The position numbers and the translations under genes are program-made. Shown here piece after piece: positions 22,140 to 33,573 of a stretch of DNA of 64,000 nucleotides. The notes below the pieces were generated by a model. The model did no database searches. It was not told the DNA's origin and saw only the letters and a list, made by a program, of their open reading frames with translations. The DNA comes from Phyto melanocephala (lineage: Eukaryota > Arthropoda > Insecta > Diptera > Rhinophoridae): contig OW799237.1 of NCBI GenBank assembly GCA_941918925.1, positions 74,597,126 through 74,661,125 on the forward strand, given 5' to 3'. Position 1 is the first letter of the stretch, and each line of letters starts with the position of its first letter.

Positions 22140-22557
22140 AGGCTCTAGGTCCAAAAAACTATTTAATTCTATTATTTAAATAAAAATCTTTTCTTTTTTA
22201 TTAAATATTATTTAAGAAAAAAAAAATTTTCTCCTTATATTTTTATTAATTTTGTTCAATATTTTGAGCCCCTTTGGTGCTCTTCTTCAGGAACAAGCTA
22301 AAATACACAAAAACTAAAGTTATTTTACCAAATATTCTTCATAATTATATATATAAAAATATATGTACATTAGCGTTGTATTATCAAAATTACTTATGTC
22401 TACTAATTTCATAATATCGTCTTACATTTCATCTGTCCACAGCTTACTAAATATTCTCATGTTTAAATTTAGCTATTAGGTGCTTCTATGTATGTGCACA
22501 ATTTTTAGTGTCTGTTTTTTAAAATTATAATTAAATAGTTTTTTGAACCTAAAGCCT
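22140..22557. mobile_element. Nested inverted-repeat element
   Basis: Arms AGGCTCTAGGTCCAAAAAAC (22140) and GTTTTTTGAACCTAAAGCCT (ending 22557) are inverse copies with few mismatches and extend into AATTAAATAG. On the minus strand at 22262-22297 a CTGAAGA-AGAGC...GGCTC-AAAAT motif resembles the retroelement 3'-end motif at 118-150. Confidence 0.45.
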
Positions 22558-22579
22558 GTTTATGACAAGAAAACAATTC

Positions 22580-22885
22580 TTTAAACCTGAATAACTTTAA
22601 CGCGATGCTCATTTGCGTATGTTTTCACTGTTCAAATTGAGTTAGTCTGAGATTGAGAAATGTCAAATGAAATGCAGAAAACAATATTAAGGTCTAGGTG
22701 TAGTTCACCTTCAACATGGGCCCTTAAAATTTAACCACCCTCTACAAAGAAAATGATACATATTTTATTATAAAGAGATTATGCCATAGCGATCAACAAA
22801 ATAATAAATATTGTGCTTTATATGTACACAAAATTGGTGGTGGGTATAAAAGATTCGGCACAGTCGAATATAGTGCTCTTACTTG
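22580..22885 (+). mobile_element. Helentron-like fragment E
   Basis: The 3' end of the family in plus orientation. It carries part of the nested mariner-like element (GGGCCCTTAAAATTTAACCA near 22718), then the block shared with copies B and C, GGTGGTGGGTATAAAAG, a hairpin with one mismatch (22853-22869) and TAGTGCTCTTACTTG before T. Confidence 0.6.
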
Positions 22886-22988
22886 TTTAAGTTAATGTTG
22901 GAAAATGTATCTTTTTTGCTTACATTAATAAAATCGAACTTGGAACAAAACTGCATCATTAGTACGTAGACTTTTGTCGGCCACTGTA

Positions 22989-25570
22989 TATACATCAATT
23001 TAACAAGAAGTTTTAACAATTATTTTAAATAAAGACAATCTACAGTTTACTTCCATAGCACACACTTTCAGCTGGCTATTGTAAATTCAAAATAAAATAA
23101 AATAAATCAGTTCCTTGGTTTCTTGCTAGAGTGGATACAATGCTCTGTTTGGATGTCAAGTAAGAATTGATTCTTTATTAAAAATACATTGATCTTTATA
23201 TATAAATATTGCTTACATTGATATTTTACTTTACAGTGGATTGTGTAGTGTTTTACGGTAACTATTTGTTTGCGATACAGCAATATTTTGTACAATGCCT
23301 AAAGTGTTGCCTGTATATTAGTGTTAACAGTGGAACCTCCAACATTGTAGTTTAAATAAACTAATACAAAACACACCAGTCATTTCGCTATGCATCGAGT
23401 ACTAACTGTATTACTGTTGTGTGTAATATGAAACTCTTTTTGTTTATAATAAACAAATATATTCAAGTTAGTTGAAAAGTAATTCAGCATAAGACCATTG
23501 ACTACAACGTAAAACATCGCAATGCTTAAATCGTTAGTAAGTCCTATTGAAAACAATGCAGGCATCAACCACCACTAGTTGCGAAAAATTAAACTTAAAG
23601 TTAGCTGAGTTACTTATAGGGCGCTACCGTGGCCGAAGAAGAAAGCCGACGATATCTAGTTACAAAATGTTCGTTTGCGAGTTAGACACTATCTTTTTTT
23701 TCAATTCCATATTAGCTTAGATGATTATATTTCACCAAATACTTGATTTAAAATCAAATCTTAATATTAAAAATTTAAAATAAATCAGGTTATGCATTAA
23801 TTAAATAATTAGAAGTAATATTTTTTCTGTCTGTCTAAGAAAAGTGAAATACTGAATAAAGTACTGTATACGATTGGTTTAGTGTGATAAAAACTAATAA
23901 AGTGTTTTAAGCATGTATAACGTAAATCAAAAGTGTTTTTATTTGCAATAAAAAGAATACCAAATAATTCAAAGGGAATAAGTCAACGTTTATAAGAGAT
24001 ATAGGCCTGACAATATTTTATGACTTGATGAAAGAGTGAGTGCTCAATGTCAAATTACACCTGAAAAAATCTGCTTAGTCCGTTTAATCACTTAATAAAC
24101 TCGAGCAAAGATTATTTTGTCTCTAACTTACAACATAAAGCAAAGTCTCCTTCAACCTTAAAATTTAAATCTTATTTACAACAATTCAATATCTCAAGCT
24201 ATTCAGAAAAGCATAAAGAAAAGTTTATGCTATTAATGGTATGTAATAACTAATCTCAGTTATTTGATTAATATCAAGGAATAAAACAATTATGTTTAGC
24301 TATAATTAAATACATGTGCATATCTATGTATGTATGTATGCCTGTATGTGCATATCAACATAAATCTGATTTTATATAATCACAATATAATTGTTTTTTC
24401 AGTAATTTATTAAAAAAGGAAAAGAAAAACAATGCCAACTAACATTTGTCTTCTTTTCTATAAATCATCAAAGAACTTACCACGTCCTACCATTAGCTTG
24501 AAATAATTTTCCTTTCAAAATTAAACAAAAGGATGACAGAAAAATATTTCTACATAAAAATTACAATAATATTTCTTTCAAGCTGCCTTTGTTTTATGCG
24601 AATAGTTTTTTTATGCTTCTAAATAAATGAACGGACGTCAGGACATTCATTCATCATTTACCTAAATCAAATTATTTATGTATATATTTCTGTTAAAAGA
24701 AAATCCTAACACACACACACACACACACTCACATACATACAAAGCACATTTTGCAAAATAAACAAAGAACAAATTATTTGTTTCTGAACATTTGTAGTTT
24801 ATAAGCTGCAGGACTAAAAGATTATCACGAAAAAATGGAAATCAAATGAAATAAAATAAAAGGATCAACATAAATAAAATTATCATTGATGTTATCAATG
24901 ATTATCATAAAGAAAATATATAAAATAAAGAACATATTTCTAAATATCCTATGACAGCTTACGGTTCCAGGCCTATTTTCTTCACGTGCAGTTTCACACA
25001 CACACACACTCATACGTAAACTCAAGTGGATGGGAAAAAGATGTGAGAAGCTGCTGATAAGTAGAAAAAAAAAAACTTTTGTAGATGAGTAAAAAAAGGA
25101 AAAACCTGCAGTAAGAAGGAAAACAAGAAGAAAATTTAGCTTTAAATACTTCTCACATAAGAAGTAAAGTTTGGTTTTAAGTTTGTATATGTTTGTTACA
25201 CACTCTTTCCAGTAATTGCGTTCTTAATGTTCAGTGAAAACTTTATTAACGGACACCTCCCATAGGAGATAACCCCTATTAGCAGCACAATTTTCAATGC
25301 TGCTTTATTTTTTCTAATGTTTTTAGAATGAAATACTCTCTGTCAAACGGACGCAATCCAAAAAATAATCGATCCTCTTCAAAACAAGAAGCTAAACTAA
25401 AATATTTCACTTCTGTGTTTCCTCATCAATGAAAAAGTAAATTTCTAATACCTGTTACTTGCAATTACGACAGCAGAACGCCTTACCTTCGAATTATTAC
25501 GATTTTGATATATTTTGGCAGGAATCGGATTCCTTATTTCATTTACAGCTTTCCAAAAGCTTTTATTTAG
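22989..25570. other. AT-rich spacer with microsatellites
   Basis: No gene. Simple repeats include ATGT repeats at 24325-24350, a CA run at 24709-24728 and a CA run near 24995-25008. Short minus-strand frames (23107-23295, 23380-23568 and 24825-25025) show no family resemblance. Confidence 0.35.
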
Positions 25571-25574
25571 TCTA

Positions 25575-26715
25575 CCTATATTCTGGACCTCGTGGATAAA
25601 GAGGTTAGGGAGGCTCAGATGCTGATGGAGCGCATGAGTTGGGTGAAAGTGGTCGAAAGGCTACATCACACGCTCATAGCGAATGGATTCATGCACGATG
25701 AGTGCATAGCGAATGACATCAGTATCTTTACTGATGGGTACTTTATGGACGGAAGGGCAGGTGCTGGTGTGTACTCATCTGAGTTGAACTTATCCTGCAC
25801 CCTGAATCTGGGGGAGTACGTGTCAGTGTATCAGGCAGAAATGCTTGTTTTGCTGCACGCGTTGGACCACCAGTTGGAATGCCGAATGAATGGGAAGAGA
25901 ATTCTTATTGCACTTGAACACCAGTCGGTTATAAAACGTATGCAGCGGATAGATGTGATGTGGTGTAGATGTAGATGTGGTGCTTGAGTGTGTTCTAAAG
26001 CTCAATAGGTGTGCCTCTACAAATGAGGTAACGCTGATGTGGGTTAAGGGACACGTGGGCATAACTGGGAATGAGGCTGCTGATGAACTTGCGATGAAGG
26101 GGTCTGAGGCTGCATTCTGCGGATCGGAACTGCTCTGGGTAATGGGTTAGTGCGGGCGAAGATCTTTCAATGGGTGAACTCTATGAACTTGCCAAGGTGG
26201 ATGGAGGAACCACGTGTAGACAGGCCCGTATGGGGTTCAGGGAGCCACTTGGCAGGGGTGCAGTAAAGATACTCGGTTTAAATCGGAGTATGATGAGCTG
26301 GATCACTGCGTTGATTACAGGTCATGGTAACTTCAAATATCATCTGAAGAGTATGCAGATCGTGGCTGATGATATTTGTAGAATGTGCCTGGAAGATGCC
26401 GTGACGGCAGCGCATGTAGTATGCGAGTGCCCGGCGTTGGCGAGCGAAATATTTAGGATCACAGGCAAGCACACTTTAAGTGTGAGTGCGATGGGGGACC
26501 TTAATCTGAGGGAGATGCTGGCGATTACAAAGGACTGTGCGATGAGGATTGTCGACAATCACCAGTCGGCAGTGTGAAATCGTTTTCCTAGTCCAGAGCA
26601 AACGCCGGTTGTGGCGCGGGACTCAGTGATTAAGGGTAAACTGATCGGTAGACACGCAATCACTGAGGAGCGAAGGGGGTCGAAAAGGGACCCGTGATAG
26701 TAGTGGTCTGCTTCA
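25575..26715 (+). pseudogene. LINE fragment: RNase H and C-terminal zinc knuckle
   Basis: A distinctly GC-richer segment. The frame from 25592 carries an RNase H domain of the type found in I/R1/LOA-like LINEs: FTDGYF with the first Asp at 25733-25735, then YQAEM with the Glu. The usual D-S-Q block reads LEHQSVIK, so the third acidic residue is lost. A frameshift in a GTAGAT-rich stretch near 25960 moves the rest (LMWVKGHVGITGNEAADELA, 26030-26090) to another frame. A further frame (26170-26577) has a CX2CX8HX4C knuckle (26377-26430) typical of the LINE C-terminus. The RT is missing, so this is a 5'-truncated, inactive copy. The GC-rich 3' UTR runs to about 26715. Confidence 0.7.
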
Positions 26716-26759
26716 ATATTCCCCCTACATGTGTATATATATAGTCTGTCTATAAATTT

Positions 26760-27300
26760 TCAACAAGGTCTAAAGCCAGTGACTGTACAGGCCACACAAT
26801 TATATAGATTAAATTAACAATGAACCATTTGATTTCCGATTTTATGGTGTGATTTGAGTAATTATCATGTTGAAAGATCAACATCATTGGCATTTTTTTC
26901 GGAGGCATATGGTAACATAAACCCTTCCAGAATTTTTACATATACGTCTGCATCCTTGATATGAAAAACATCCCAATACCAATATATTTTATACTATTTA
27001 CTTTAAACTGCAGTTTGAGACAAAAGATTTTAAATTCTGTCCATTAAAGAAAATGATTTTCGATGCACATATTCATTTTATGTTCCATAATATCTTTAAG
27101 TGGTCGAACTACATATGCTTTCGTCGACTAAAAGCATTGGAATTGCTTAATCCCAGTCTACTACGAATAATATCTATACTTAACGGTATATCAAATGCAT
27201 TTTTCAATTCCGTAGCTGACATTAAAGGATCATTTTGACGTGTTCAAATCAAACGCTTCAATATTAGAAGTGATATATGTGTTTTTCGCCCTTGTCTCAT
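26760..27300 (-). pseudogene. Tc1-like transposase relic
   Basis: Minus-strand translation in shifting frames gives, from right to left, TELKNAFDIPLSIDIIRSRL (around 27150-27230), a GMFFISRM-like piece near 26955, and IFQHDNYSNHTIKSEI followed by WPVQSLALDL (26775-26880). The last corresponds to the Q-(H/Q)-D-N-x-x-x-H and W-P-x-x-S-x-D-L-N-P blocks of Tc1 transposases, with the P-D-L motif already mutated. Many stops are present, so it is dead. No inverted termini were identified. Confidence 0.6.
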
Positions 27301-27626
27301 TTGTCATTTGCATTGTGATCATTTTGTTGTAAGTATTTTTCTAATTTTCAAGTACGACTTACCTTTAGAGAACAGTTTTTTCATTCAGCCGCGTTTTTCC
27401 TGTAAAAATAAAATTCTGTAACGATATGTTAATCTAAAATTGGGAAAATATATGATATGGACGTTTCAATTAAATCTAAATAAATATTTCAGAGAATAAA
27501 ACTTACCACTTTCTAAACAGGATTCAGTAATTAAGTTTTGCAAAGGCGATAAAGTGTATACTGTGCCGTAAAATTGCCAAAAATTATGGGAAGCAGCAGC
27601 GGACAGGGCCGTTTTTTTCACAAGTA
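27301..27626. other. AT-rich spacer
   Basis: No supportable feature. A minus-strand frame at 27466-27723 spans the left end of the next element and has no family resemblance. Confidence 0.3.
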
Positions 27627-28527
27627 ATGCTCGGCGCACAATTGGGACGAACGACGAATTTCGCACAACACGACGAATTTGTCGGTAAAAATTCGCTGGG
27701 TAAATTCGTCGTGTGAAGCACAATAACGGCGAAAAAGTAACATTTTTTATGGTTGATCAAATTGCTTACTGTTTGTGCAAAAAGACAGAAATAATCTAAG
27801 AATTAAAATTTTTATGAAACTCAACGAAATAATAAATATAATTTCTGTCATAGTAAAAACTTTTTTACGTATAAGTAAACGTTTGCAAAGAATGTCGTGG
27901 GTACGTGCAGTCATGGTGTAACTACATAAGGTGATAGCGTAAAGGAGAGCGATTTTTGGCTCTCTTTTCTTATGTATGTATGAAGTTTGACAATTTCCGG
28001 AGTTGAAATCATTTTTTTAATATGTAGTTTGACATACTCCAGGACACAAAAAAATTGTCAGCTAGGCTGGCACCGCCACCTTGTATAAGTGTACCCTGCG
28101 TGCAGTAAACTGTAATATAAATTTTGTTTTTTATAACAGCTAATAGTGTGACCATATGAAAGAAAAGATCACTTACAAAACTTGAACATTTGCAAAAAAC
28201 ACAAATAAAAACAAAGATTTGTAGTCAACTATTTTATATTTATTTAAAATTTTTTTTTAATTAAAAATAAAACAATTATTAAAGAAAAAATTTATTTTAT
28301 TTTCTTCAAAAGTTGAGAAGTAAAGAAAAATAAAATAGAAAATGGTCACCTTGTATTAATTTGTTCGTCGTTTGCCGTCGTAAGAAATAGAAATAAATCT
28401 ATTGTAGAGTTCGTTGCGTATAGCGAATTTTAACTGACGCCAAAATTGTATGCATATGTATATTATTTTTGATGACGAATATTCGCGGCGAAAAATTCGT
28501 CGATCGTCCCAATTGTGCGCCCAGCAT
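27627..28527. mobile_element. TIR element with TA duplication
   Basis: The left end ATGCTCGGCGCACAATTGGG and the right end, inverse of ATGCTGGGCGCACAATTGGG, agree at 19 of 20 positions and continue through ACGA-CGACGAATTT. TA lies directly outside (27625-27626 and 28528-28529). The interior holds CGACGAATT words and another repeat (27914-27945, TAAGGTGATAGCGTAAAGG) that also occurs inverted near 33400. No transposase remains. Confidence 0.7.
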
Positions 28528-28529
28528 TA

Positions 28530-29597
28530 TAAATAAAACTAAATTTTCATTTCAATATGATTGTTAGCTGGAAAAATGTCTTTACCCTAATATTTATATA
28601 ATTTATCAACAATAAATTGTCAATGTTACGAAAAGTATTTCAATTGAAAATTGATCAACATGTAAAAATTTCATTATTTCTAACATAGAGATTATGGTAA
28701 CTTTACAAATAAATCTTTAAACTAAACCAGCAAAAACATTACATCTTAATAAAGTTAAACTCGATTTGGACATGATGAAGGAATTTTCTCGGTGTCACTT
28801 TCATCCTACTTTGCTAAGTTTCTTTAATTTTTTTGGCAGCTACGATAATTATCTTCTAAGCGATAAAAAGAAGATACGACATACATGTAAATACATATAT
28901 TACTTATGCATATGAAGGATATCTTAGAATTTTTTGTAAAAACGAAAAGTAATCTTTGTAAAAACTGTATTTATTACAATAGAAGTAAATATTTAAATGA
29001 AAAAGGAAAAAAGGGCTTAAAAACTTTCTTTAAAGAATATGAGGCACATGCATGCGTATGAGCGTTAACGTAAATATGTGTTAATTTGTTTATATACGAG
29101 TATATACGAGTATGTTATATGTATGTATAAAAAAAAACACTGGAAATGTTTTCTATTTTACAAACAACAAAAACAAATTGTATGTATTGAAGAAAGTAAT
29201 GAAGGAAAAAGGTCTATAGCCAATAAATATGTATAAACATATGTTCGTACGTATATACTATTTATATACAGTTTCAATGGGTACAGTAACAGTAGACTGT
29301 AGAAAAGTTAAAGATATTAAGATATAACCTGAACTGTTTCTCGTGTTTTTTTTTCAATCTTACAATTACATAATTCTTAGGTTAAGTATGCAACTGCGAC
29401 AAATCCTAAATACACAACAAGGAGGTTCATTGAATTATTTTATTTAATACGAATTGCCTAAAATAAAATTTATCAAAACTTTTCAGCAAGTAAAAAATTT
29501 CCAAAAAACTTCTTTTTATTCATCCCCACTTATAACATTCCCATTTTAGTTTCATACAAACATCTCAATTAATAAAAATATTTGTACAAACACATTT
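28530..29597. other. AT-rich spacer
   Basis: Short TATACGAG and TATGTATG repeats at 29095-29135. No gene. Confidence 0.3.
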
Positions 29598-30456
29598 ACG
29601 TAGAGCCACGAAACTTCGAATGTATATTTTCTGAGTAAAAGAAATATATTTCCTGGAAAATTGCTTAAATCAAGGAGTTAGGAAACAAGTTATTGGGCAA
29701 GATGTACAAAAATTTATACCGTATTTTTTGGTATAATCAAAATTTAAAACGTAATAACCTAGTTAGATGTATGATTCTGAAATTTCGCAAACATTGCTTC
29801 ATGGTCAAAAGATTTATGCTAACGGAAAATAAATGTGACATGCCCACTTTTACGCCCACCTCCCATATAACCCTTTATCCCGAATTATATATAGTTTCTC
29901 TATGGACAAAGTTTTTGGAATAATTAAGAACTATATTGAAATACTTAAGTTGTATTTATTAGCAGAAACTACTTCGACACGCCTACTATAACGCCCACGT
30001 TTTACTCAATCTACTGTTAATGAAATTTAAAAGCTCATTAAACCGACCAAATTATAGGTATGACGATGAAGTTTTCTACATATAGCTTTCTAGTCAATGT
30101 CATCGTTATGCCGGAAAACGAAGATGACACGCCCACTTTAATGCCTACCTCCCATATAACGCTTTATCTTAAATTCATATAATTTATCTATGGAAAATTG
30201 AATTGGAATTAATTGAATTACCTTAGTATTTATTAGCATAAACTTTATTGACACGCCTACTTTAACGCCCACTTTCATTGAAATACTAAATTTGTGAAAA
30301 CATTTTACTAGCACATCGAAGTTATACAAAGAAAGAGATTATGCCAAAGCGACTATTCCATAAAGATTTCTGTTAATAACAAAATAAAAAAATTTTGTAC
30401 TATAAATGTACATATGGTGGGTAAAAAAAATTCGTCACAGCCGAATATTTTCGTTA
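29598..30456 (+). mobile_element. Helentron-like copy F
   Basis: Inverse of the body of copies B and C. It begins with GAGCCACGAAACTTCGAATG, continues through modules CATGCCCACTTTTACGCCCA and ACACGCCTACTTTAACGCCC, and ends in GGTGGGTAAAAAAAATTCG with a hairpin (30431-30447, one mismatch). The extreme start is missing. Confidence 0.55.
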
Positions 30457-31289
30457 AAAAGAATATGGAAATGAAAACACAAACAGCTGCTTATGCTTAT
30501 GGGAGCACTAATAGGTGATGCAAATATATTTATGGTTATAGCAATGATTTCCACATTATGTTATAGAACGTCTGATTGAACCATAAATCTATTTATTGTT
30601 TAAATACTCCTTGTTTGACATTAAAAAGAACACAAAATATGCAACACGTTCCTAAAGTGTTACCATATTTTATGTGTGCAATTCTTTGTACTAAATAAAT
30701 AAATCACTCAAGGATTGTAAACACAAATACTGATTAATATTTTATTAAAGCGCTATAAGCTTTTATTGGATATAAACATTTTATTTGTCTACTTGTTTAT
30801 CACTTTAAGCTACATTAAGCTGCTGTTGTTGCTAATAATGTTCGTAAAAGTGTTTTGACACAATTTCATTTCCGTTCGGATTGCGTCAAATACAATAAAA
30901 TATTTAAGTATAATGTAACTCAATAAAATACACAAAAACAAATGAAACATTAAATAACAGAACTGGTGTTGACAGAAATACATTTGTGTATAAAAATTAA
31001 ATAATAAAAAAAAGAAAGAAAGGGGAAAAAATAAATATAAATAGAAGAAAGAATGAAAGAATTTGTCTGCAATTGTGCACTGCATGTTAAGTCCGTTACA
31101 GAATATTTTTAAGCTTAAGACCTCTACATGTTTTTGCATTAATATTAAGGGGTTAGAAAAGGAGAAATAGAAAATTTAACTTAACCCGTATTCATACAAA
31201 TCCAACTAAGGAGAAGAATACAAATTTTAAGTGAGAAATGTTTAATCTGAAGCGTCAAATAGTGATGCCAGTAAATATAATTTAACTCT
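30457..31289. other. AT-rich spacer
   Basis: A 109-codon minus frame (30810-31139) is rich in Phe and Leu because the DNA is A-rich. It shows no domain and is not called as a gene. Confidence 0.3.
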
Positions 31290-31508
31290 TTAAGGGCTAT
31301 TATTACAACATGGCGTTAGTTAAAGGTAGGATTTTGTCGGACGAACTAATAGTGTTTACAATTTTAGTTTAACCCTTCAGATTAAATCAACTTGTCTTTC
31401 ACTAACCGTTTACTTTGGATTAAAGCGAAGTTTTAATAATGGATAAGTGTTTATGAGTCCGAACAAATCCTACCTTTAACTAATGCCACTTTGTAATAAT
31501 GGCCCTAA
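31290..31508. mobile_element. Hairpin MITE
   Basis: The left arm TTAAGGGCTATTATTACAAC continues through GTTAGTTAAAGGTAGGATTT, and its inverse lies at 31457-31508 (AAATCCTACCTTTAACTAA ... TTGTAATAATGGCCCTA). The arms are about 47 bp with a few mismatches. No coding content. Confidence 0.6.
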
Positions 31509-32361
31509 ATATATAAATTATGTACACGCAAAGAGTTTATTTAAAAGTGGAAAATTTGAATTCACTTATACATGTCATGTGACAAAATAAAGATTCTGAA
31601 TATTCGTAAAATAAATTAAATTTTCCAGTTTTTAAATGCTCTTTTTGTGGAGACCCTAATACACACATGTCTTCATCTATTGCTAACTCTATTACAAAAT
31701 GAATGGACATTTATTCTAATTTCTTGTTTAACATTTAGTTCACTGAGTAGGAAATTGAAAATAAAATCTAAAACTAAGATGTATGTACAAAAAGTTTAAA
31801 GATTAATATACAAACGAAGAAAAAAAAAATGGAAAAGGAAGACTAAATTTAAAAAATTTAAGATTTATTTGTTTAGAAATAGTCTTACACACATACACAA
31901 ACTTTTACACATATTCTCTTCTGTAATCGCTTTCGCACTCTTACTCTTGTCTATAACTGCCCTGCCGATATATAAAAGATTACATTTGAATAAAGGTATC
32001 TAATAAATAGTGACTATTTCAAGCACAAATTTAGAAACTTTAATCATTATAAATATATCAAACATATTAAAAGTGTTACCGTTTACAAGCAAAAACAACA
32101 TGATTAAACTTGATTTTTTCAATTTTCTATGACATGTATGTCATAGAAATGAAACTTTAACAGTTTAGTGAAAAAAATATATAAACTAACCTTGGCTTTA
32201 ATGAAGTATCCGCTTAAGAGCGGCACAAGTTAAAGAAAAATGATCAATTAATTTAAAATAGTATCAATATAAATTACATATTTCCAATAATATTTTTTTT
32301 AATTAACAATCAAAACATTTTAAAAACAAAATTAAAATTAAAATAAAACAACGTTGAAATA
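31509..32361. other. AT-rich spacer
   Basis: No supportable feature. Confidence 0.3.
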
Positions 32362-33386
32362 AAACAAGTAATAGTGCTATTTACGGCCGTGCCGAATCTG
32401 TTAATACCCATCATCTACATGGTTATAATCCCACTTCGTAGCTTAACTTATATTTCATGTTAAACGCTTTTCTTTCTTATTATTTCCGACGTCATCTTTG
32501 ATTTTGAATTTTTACGTAGTTAACTGTATTCTACTAGTCAAGCCCTTTGATACCCATATTGATCGGGTTAAAAAAATTTGATCCGCCATTCTGTTTTAGA
32601 CGCTATTTTGGATTTTAAATTTTTAAATAATTTTCTGTATTCTACTGGTCAAGCCCTCTCATTTGATGCCAATATTGAGGGGGTTTAAGAAGTTGCATTT
32701 TAAAATACCAGATTTGACCCATTTATAAATCTATTGTCCGCCATTTTGTAGTGGCGGCCAACATGAATTTTAATTTTTTTATAGTGCTTATATTAAGCTA
32801 GGCCTTTCAGATGATACCAATATTGTCTTGCTTGGTTATCTAGAAGCTGAAAAAAATTGATTTTTGTTTGTAAATTTTTGGAATATATATTAAAAAAAAA
32901 TTTTGCTTATAACTTTACCGATTAGAGCCTGATTTGTCTAAAATTTTTCACGAATATCTCTAGAGACATATTATATCTACAAATTGTAGCAAAGGTACCT
33001 ATAAATTATTCTATGGTTGAAAAATTTTTATTTTAGTTGTAAAATATGAGAACAAACAGAGGCAGTCGTGTTTATTTGCTCATATCTCAGAAAGTTATGG
33101 AGCGATTGTGCTGAATTTCTATAGCGATTTATTGCCGGATATTTACATAAGACTGAAATCATACTCAAATCTGAGGAGCATATAGTTGCTTCGAAAAGTT
33201 GATTTCAACCAACACACCGACAGACGGGCAGGCGGTCAGGGCTCAGTCGACTCCTCTATTCATAAGCTTTCAGAAAATACTAAAATACAGAACTTTATGG
33301 GGTCTGAAATGAAAATTGTAGAAATTACAAACGGTATTACAAAGCTATATATGTATGTACCCTTTTGCAGGTGAAGGGTATAAAAA
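32362..33386 (-). mobile_element. Helentron-like copy G
   Basis: It starts AAAACAAGTAATAGTGCTAT with CGGCCGTGCCGAAT and ends with AACGGTATTACAAAGC and GGTGAAGGGTATAAAAAG. The interior (32460-32840) holds about three diverged copies of a module of about 125 bp: CTGTATTCTACTGGTCAAGC, a CCAATATTG block, then CCGCCATT(C/T)TGT. A CACCGACAGACGGGCAGGCG tract and a TTTATGGGGTCTGAAATG block near the end match the mini-me-like part of the other copies. Confidence 0.5.
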
Positions 33387-33569
33387 GGGAGACAACAAAT
33401 ACTCTCTTTTTACGCTATCACCTTATATAAGTTGTAATAATTTATGCTAGTAACAACAACTTCTCTTGTATATTAGGATGTGCCCTTTGAATCGACTCTT
33501 TTGTGTGACAACTCTAACATGTAATTTTGTATGGAAATAACATGTAAACTCTCACCTCTGATTGATCTT
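33387..33569. other. Short spacer with shared repeat piece
   Basis: TTTTTACGCTATCACCTTAT (33408-33427) is the inverse of a segment at 27921-27941, so both come from one dispersed repeat. Confidence 0.4.
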
Positions 33570-33573
33570 TTAA

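Larger units (their letters stand above)
21931..22986. mobile_element. Tc1-like element with nested insertions
   Basis: The ends CAGTGGCCGACAAAAGTCTA (plus CGTAC) are perfect inverted repeats of 25 bp, flanked by TA (21929-21930 and 22987-22988) as in Tc1/mariner elements. The inverted arms continue inward (TAATGATGCAGTTTTGTT, TTTTCCAACATTAACTTA), with a block of about 50 bp missing on the right. No transposase remains. The interior is filled by an inverted-repeat element (22140-22557) and a Helentron-like fragment (22580-22885). A TA dinucleotide array lies just outside at 21911-21930. Confidence 0.75.

Noticed and set aside
30810..31139. A 109-codon minus-strand gene
   Set aside because: Composition-driven frame in AT-rich DNA, with no domain, splice context or conservation evidence.
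33186..33374. A 62-codon plus-strand gene
   Set aside because: It lies within the mini-me-like end segment of Helentron-like copy G; other copies do not keep the frame.
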